Source: an uncultured Clostridia bacterium | Lineage (GTDB): Bacteria; Bacillota; Clostridia; TANB77; CAG-508 | Length of the DNA stretch: 64,000 nucleotides | Direction: 5' to 3' | NCBI GenBank assembly: GCA_934149075.1 | Contig: CAKPDR010000008.1 | Coordinates: 1-64,000, forward strand | Shown: in pieces, positions 60,629 through 64,000 of the stretch | How positions within the stretch are numbered: position 1 is the first letter of the stretch | How the letters are laid out: every line of letters starts with the position of its first letter | The notes under the pieces: generated by a model | The model's input: the letters and a program-made list of their open reading frames with translations, nothing else | What the model was told of the DNA's origin: nothing | The model's database searches: none | Program-made: the position numbers and the translations under genes

Positions 60629-61510
60629 ATGGAAGAACAATTAAACTTATTTTTTGGATTTTTAGAGAACGAAAAGAAAGTGTCTACAAATACACTTCAA
60701 TCATATAAAAGAGACTTGAAACAATTTGAAAAGTACATACAAGAAAACGAAGAAAATTATGCTGAATTAACAAATGAAGGAATTAAAACATACATAAAGC
60801 ACATGCAAGAAATAGGAAAAAAACCATCAACTATTTCAAGAGGATTGGCTTCTATAAGATCATTTTATCAATATGAAGCAAAAAACAAAGCGGTAAAAAG
60901 TGATCCGACAGATGGAATTCAATCACCTAAAATAGAAAAAAGAGTACCAAGTATATTAACATCAAATGAAGTTGCACTATTATTAGATCAACCTAAAAAT
61001 GTAAATTTAAAAGGAACAAGAGATAAAGCAATGCTTGAGTTTGCATATGCTACAGGAATGAGAGTAACAGAAATTATTTCTTTAAATGTAGAAGACATAA
61101 ATTTAGAAACAGGATATGCAACATGTAGAAATGGTAAAAAAGAGAGAACTGTTCCAATTGGCAATATGTCATTAAAAGCACTAAAAGACTATATGGTTAA
61201 TGCAAGAAATACAATGATAAAAGATGAAAATGAAAAAGCGTTATTCGTAAATGTAAATGGAGAACGTTTAACAAGACAAGGATTTTGGAAAATTATCAAA
61301 TATTATAAAGAACAAGCACACATAGAAAAAGATATAACACCACATGTTTTAAGACATTCTTTTGCAACACATTTGTTACAAAATGGAGCAGATTTAAAAT
61401 CAATTCAAACAATGCTTGGACATTCAGATATTTTGTCTACACAAGTATATATGCAATTCCAAGATGAATCTCTAAAAAATGTTTATAAAAAAGCTCATCC
61501 AAGAGCATAA
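60629..61510 (+). CDS. xerD: Site-specific tyrosine recombinase XerD
   Basis: A 293-residue tyrosine recombinase of normal XerC/D size. The N-terminal SAM-like domain (NTLQSYKRDLKQFEKYI) is followed by the catalytic ATGMRVTEI, HVLRHSFATHLLQNGADLKS and LGHSDILSTQVYM with the nucleophile Tyr. It resolves chromosome dimers with FtsK. ATG 60629 follows GGTGGGGG; the GTG at 60617 lies inside that site. Its place after spoIIM favours XerD over XerC or a phage integrase. Confidence 0.9.
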   Translation: MEEQLNLFFGFLENEKKVSTNTLQSYKRDLKQFEKYIQENEENYAELTNEGIKTYIKHMQEIGKKPSTISRGLASIRSFYQYEAKNKAVKSDPTDGIQSPKIEKRVPSILTSNEVALLLDQPKNVNLKGTRDKAMLEFAYATGMRVTEIISLNVEDINLETGYATCRNGKKERTVPIGNMSLKALKDYMVNARNTMIKDENEKALFVNVNGERLTRQGFWKIIKYYKEQAHIEKDITPHVLRHSFATHLLQNGADLKSIQTMLGHSDILSTQVYMQFQDESLKNVYKKAHPRA

Positions 61511-61514
61511 ATAA

Positions 61515-61540
61515 GAAAGCGGAAATTAATCTGCTTTTTT
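61515..61540 (+). terminator. Terminator of xerD
   Basis: AAAGCGGA pairs with TCTGCTTT around AATTAA, with one mismatch, and a T-rich run follows (TTTTTTTCTTTT). Confidence 0.75.
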
Positions 61541-61612
61541 TCTTTTACTTTTATTGCAATTTGGAATATGCTATAGTAAAATAATGTCATAACATAAAAA
61601 TAGGAGAAAAAA

Positions 61613-62089
61613 GTGAAAAAGAAAAAAGTATTATTTATATCAAGTACAGGCGGACATTTTAACGAATTACAACAATTAAGACCATTATTTGAAAAATATA
61701 ATTATCATATAATAACAGAAAAAGATAATTCAACCAAAAGTGCAAAAGAAAAATATGGTGATAGAATTTCATATTTGCCATATGGAACAAGAAAAAAATT
61801 ATTTAGATATATTTTTATATATTTTTATTTATGCTTAAAAACAATATATTTATATTTTAAAATAAGACCTAAATACATAGTTACAACTGGAACACATACA
61901 GCTGGACCAATGTGTTACCTTGGAAAATTATTTGGAAGTAAAATAATATATATAGAAACATTTGCTAATAGAAATAGAAAAACTGCGACAGGAAGGTTGA
62001 TATATCCAATAGCAGATTTATTTATTGTACAGTGGGAAGAAATGCTTAAAATTTATCCTAAAGCTGTATATGGAGGTGCAATATATTAA
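61613..62089 (+). CDS. Alg14/PssD/CpsF-type glycosyltransferase subunit
   Basis: A 158-residue protein: VLFISSTGGHFNELQQL, one membrane-associated helix, and TTGTHTAGPMCYLGKLFGSK, IYIETFANR and QWEEMLKIYPKAVYGG. This is the membrane-anchor half of a split GT28 enzyme (Alg14-like). It starts with GTG 61613 after AGGAGAAAAA. Its stop overlaps the start of the catalytic half by one base. The likely reaction is the second step of a lipid-linked glycan. Confidence 0.9.
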   Translation: MKKKKVLFISSTGGHFNELQQLRPLFEKYNYHIITEKDNSTKSAKEKYGDRISYLPYGTRKKLFRYIFIYFYLCLKTIYLYFKIRPKYIVTTGTHTAGPMCYLGKLFGSKIIYIETFANRNRKTATGRLIYPIADLFIVQWEEMLKIYPKAVYGGAIY

Positions 62090-62568
62090 TGATATTAGTT
62101 ATGCTAGGAACACAAAATAACAGTTTCCATCGATTATTAGAAGAGATTGATAAATTAATTAATGATGGTCTCATAAAAGAAGATGTAGTTGTACAAGCGG
62201 GATACACAAAATATGAATCAACAAATATGAAGATATTTGATTTTATTTCAAGCGATGAATTAGATAAATTAGAGCAACAGGCCGATTGTATAATAACACA
62301 TGGCGGAGTTGGCTCAATAATAAGTTCAATTGAAAAAGATAAAAAAGTAATCGCAGTACCTAGATTGAAGCAATATGGAGAACATGTTAATGATCATCAA
62401 CTTGATATTGTACAGTCTTTTGATAAATTGGGATATATTATAGGCATTACTGATATTTCACAATTGGGTGATGCATTACAACAGATTGAAACATTTGAAC
62501 CTAAAAAATATATTCAAAATACAGGAAAGATTATAAGTATTGTACAGGATTTTATAGATAATAATTAA
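62089..62568 (+). CDS. Alg13/PssE/CpsG-type glycosyltransferase catalytic subunit
   Basis: A 159-residue protein, MILVMLGTQNNSFHRLLEEI at the start, then ADCIITHGGVGSIISSIEKD and KKVIAVPRLKQYGEHVNDHQ, the UDP-sugar binding C-domain of GT28 enzymes. It pairs with the Alg14-like subunit. No other polysaccharide gene is nearby, so it acts with the operon at 4.6-15.6 kb or with one outside the window. Confidence 0.9.
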   Translation: MILVMLGTQNNSFHRLLEEIDKLINDGLIKEDVVVQAGYTKYESTNMKIFDFISSDELDKLEQQADCIITHGGVGSIISSIEKDKKVIAVPRLKQYGEHVNDHQLDIVQSFDKLGYIIGITDISQLGDALQQIETFEPKKYIQNTGKIISIVQDFIDNN

Positions 62569-62572
62569 TGTA

Positions 62573-62654
62573 TACTCTAAGCAATAAATATAAACTTTTC
62601 ATTTCTTTCCTCGGCCGGAATTGCATTCAAAGTTTATATTTATTGTTTAGAGTA
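62573..62654. terminator. Long 26-bp hairpin after the Alg13/14 genes
   Basis: Arms 62573-62598 and 62629-62654 pair over 26 bp with a single G-U pair. The 30-nt loop holds CTCGGCCGG, unusually G+C-rich for this region. There is no T-run. It may be a terminator or a small mobile inverted-repeat element. The 304-bp gap 62569-62872 holds it, a terminator and a promoter, and no gene. Confidence 0.6.
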
Positions 62655-62731
62655 AAGTTAATAATAATGTAAAAATTACAGAAAATTCACAAAAATCAAA
62701 AAATGAAGAAATAAGAAGAAAAATGATAGAA

Positions 62732-62767
62732 AAGCAGAAAAATACCAAATTTTCTGCTTAATTTTTT
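62732..62767 (+). terminator. Rho-independent terminator
   Basis: AAGCAGAAAA (62732-62741) pairs with TTTTCTGCTT (62750-62759), followed by AATTTTTT. Confidence 0.8.
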
Positions 62768-62778
62768 GTCAATAAGTA

Positions 62779-62807
62779 TTGCAAAAAAAAGTTATTATTG
62801 ATATGAT
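62779..62807 (+). promoter_or_regulatory. Promoter of ftsEX
   Basis: TTGCAA (62779-62784), 17 bp, TATGAT (62802-62807) with TGA before the -10. Confidence 0.65.
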
Positions 62808-62872
62808 TAACAAGAATGAAATAATATGCAAATTTATGTATAAATTATAAAAAAGAAAAGGAAAAAAATAAA

Positions 62873-63559
62873 ATGATAGAATTTAAAAACGTAAGCAAAA
62901 AATATGGAACAGGTACAGAAGCTGTGAAAAATGCAAGTTTTAAAATTGAAAAAGGGGAATTTGCATTTTTAGTAGGAACATCAGGAAGTGGAAAATCAAC
63001 ACTTATAAAATTAATATTAAAAGAAGAAGAACCAACAGCAGGAAATATAATAATAAACGGAAAGGATACAACATTTTTAAAGAAAAGTAAAGTACCATAT
63101 TTGCGTAGAAGTATGGGTGTTGTATTTCAAGACTTCAGGCTATTACCAGACAAAACTGTATATGAAAATGTAGCATTTGCAATGTACATAGTAAAAGCTA
63201 CGCCAAGACATATCCGTAGACAAGTACCAATGGTATTATCATTAGTAGGATTAAGTGGGAAAGCAAAAATGTATCCAAATGAACTGTCAGGAGGAGAACA
63301 ACAAAGAGTTGCCTTAGCAAGAGCATTAGTAAATAATCCATCAATGTTAATTGCTGATGAGCCAACAGGTAACTTAGATCCAGATACAGCATGGGATATA
63401 ATGAACTTACTAAACGAAATTAATATGAGAGGAACAACTGTAGTAGTGGCAACACACGCCAAAGACATAGTAGATCAAATGAAAAAAAGAGTTATACATA
63501 TAAATAAAGGCGTAATAGTAAAAGATGATCAAAAAGGTGGGTATGATTGTGAGATTTAA
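62873..63559 (+). CDS. ftsE: Cell division ATP-binding protein FtsE
   Basis: A 228-residue ABC ATPase: MIEFKNVSKKYGTG, Walker A VGTSGSGKST, Q-loop VFQDFRLLP, signature LSGGEQQR, Walker B LIADEPTGNLDP and the H-loop ATHAKD. It matches FtsE in length and motifs. With FtsX it controls peptidoglycan hydrolases during division or sporulation. AAAGGAAAA precedes the ATG. Confidence 0.93.
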   Translation: MIEFKNVSKKYGTGTEAVKNASFKIEKGEFAFLVGTSGSGKSTLIKLILKEEEPTAGNIIINGKDTTFLKKSKVPYLRRSMGVVFQDFRLLPDKTVYENVAFAMYIVKATPRHIRRQVPMVLSLVGLSGKAKMYPNELSGGEQQRVALARALVNNPSMLIADEPTGNLDPDTAWDIMNLLNEINMRGTTVVVATHAKDIVDQMKKRVIHINKGVIVKDDQKGGYDCEI

Positions 63560-64000
63560 TGTATTGAATTATTTAATAGGAGAAGGAATTAGAAATTTAT
63601 TTAAGAATAAAAAATCAACAATGTCATCATTAATTATAATGTGTGCCACAATGTTGATATTTGGATTATTTTTTGTAATAGGAGAAAATTTAAATGCATT
63701 TGTAGAAAATGTAGCAGATGCACAAGAAATTAGGGTAATAATAGATAATGATGCAACAGAAAGTGAAATTGAAGAAGTAGGAAATGAAATACTTTCAATA
63801 GATGGAGTAAAAAGTGCAGAATTTGTATCAAAAGATGAAGCTTTAGATTATATGAAAGATATGCTAGGTGATGAGTTACTAGAAGGATATTCAGAAAGAA
63901 ATATTCTATCAGTTGCTTATAATGTAACATTAACAGACTTAAGGTTAAATAATGATGTACAAGATAGTATAAGTCAACTTCCTCATGTAAAGAAAATAGT
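63543..64000 (+). CDS. ftsX: Cell division protein FtsX, N-terminal part (runs off the window)
   Basis: The frame from ATG 63543 stays open to the window end, 152 codons. It reads VRFNVLNYLIGEGIRNLFKN, a membrane helix (SSLIIMCATMLIFGLFFVIG) and an exported domain with EIRVIIDNDATESEIEEVG, IDGVKSAEFVSKDEAL and YNVTLTDL, typical of FtsX. It overlaps ftsE by 17 bp, as usual for this pair. Confidence 0.9.
   Translation, partial: MIVRFNVLNYLIGEGIRNLFKNKKSTMSSLIIMCATMLIFGLFFVIGENLNAFVENVADAQEIRVIIDNDATESEIEEVGNEILSIDGVKSAEFVSKDEALDYMKDMLGDELLEGYSERNILSVAYNVTLTDLRLNNDVQDSISQLPHVKKI

Overview
The window comes from an AT-rich, low-G+C Gram-positive chromosome. Two sporulation genes (spoIVA at 15655-17133 minus, spoIIM at 59883-60512), consensus AGGAGG ribosome binding sites, TTGACA/TATAAT-type promoters, an LCP-family wall-polymer ligase and a FemAB-type transferase point to an endospore-forming member of the Clostridia, probably an uncultured gut lineage. 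No rRNA or CRISPR array was found. The single tRNA gene is tRNA-Leu(UAG) on the minus strand at 37152-37235.

Layout. 164-4423: a patatin phospholipase, a dolichol/phytol-kinase-like protein and an YlmH-type S4 protein, convergent with rimI-tsaB. 4595-15628: an eleven-kilobase surface-polysaccharide operon. It holds a PglF-type 4,6-dehydratase, a PglE-type aminotransferase, a PglC-type initiating phosphosugar transferase, two GT2 enzymes, a CDP-glycerol-transferase/Wzy fusion, a Wzx flippase and an LCP ligase, that is, all steps from nucleotide sugar to wall attachment. 15655-21026: spoIVA with a sigma-E-like promoter, a eukaryotic-type UDP-sugar pyrophosphorylase paired with a left-handed beta-helix protein, a holin-like membrane protein and a DUF421/DUF4363 pair.

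21.0-37.2 kb is a mobile-element hotspot. The right part (27110-37163) is a complete-looking integrative mobilizable element. It is bounded by an exact 13-bp repeat made from the 3' end of tRNA-Leu, and carries integrase, excisionase, a regulator, a fused m5C methyltransferase/nuclease (restriction-modification) gene, MobP/MobC mobilization genes, a DUF6602 nuclease-like protein, TnpV and RepA_N. The left part (about 21.0-27.1 kb) is a scrapyard of older elements: a MobV relaxase pseudogene, two TnpV relics, two broken serine recombinases meeting tail to tail, and a DUF3800 fragment. An intact pair, a PP-loop ATPase and a TudS-like desulfidase, sits among them. A 42-bp exact repeat at 21081 and 27075 brackets that part.

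37.4-45.7 kb mixes core genes (rlmD, def) with two Nudix hydrolases, a possible PD-(D/E)XK protein with an unknown partner, a radical SAM enzyme overlapping a coiled-coil protein, and at least four short decayed gene fragments. 45.8-64 kb is mostly housekeeping and envelope biology: a processive GT2, a P-loop/Asp23-like fusion, plsC, typA, trmR, a RelA/SpoT-like protein of visibly higher G+C, femAB, alr, DUF1189, ftsH, an HD-GYP-like protein, endonuclease Q, spoIIM-xerD, Alg14/Alg13-type glycosyltransferase halves, and ftsEX running off the end.

Two families of short interspersed palindromic repeats, built on GGGTGTCCC/TGGTAA and on GTACCCGGT, sit in gaps at five places and look like REP elements. 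All assignments are from reading the sequence and from family knowledge; no database search was run.
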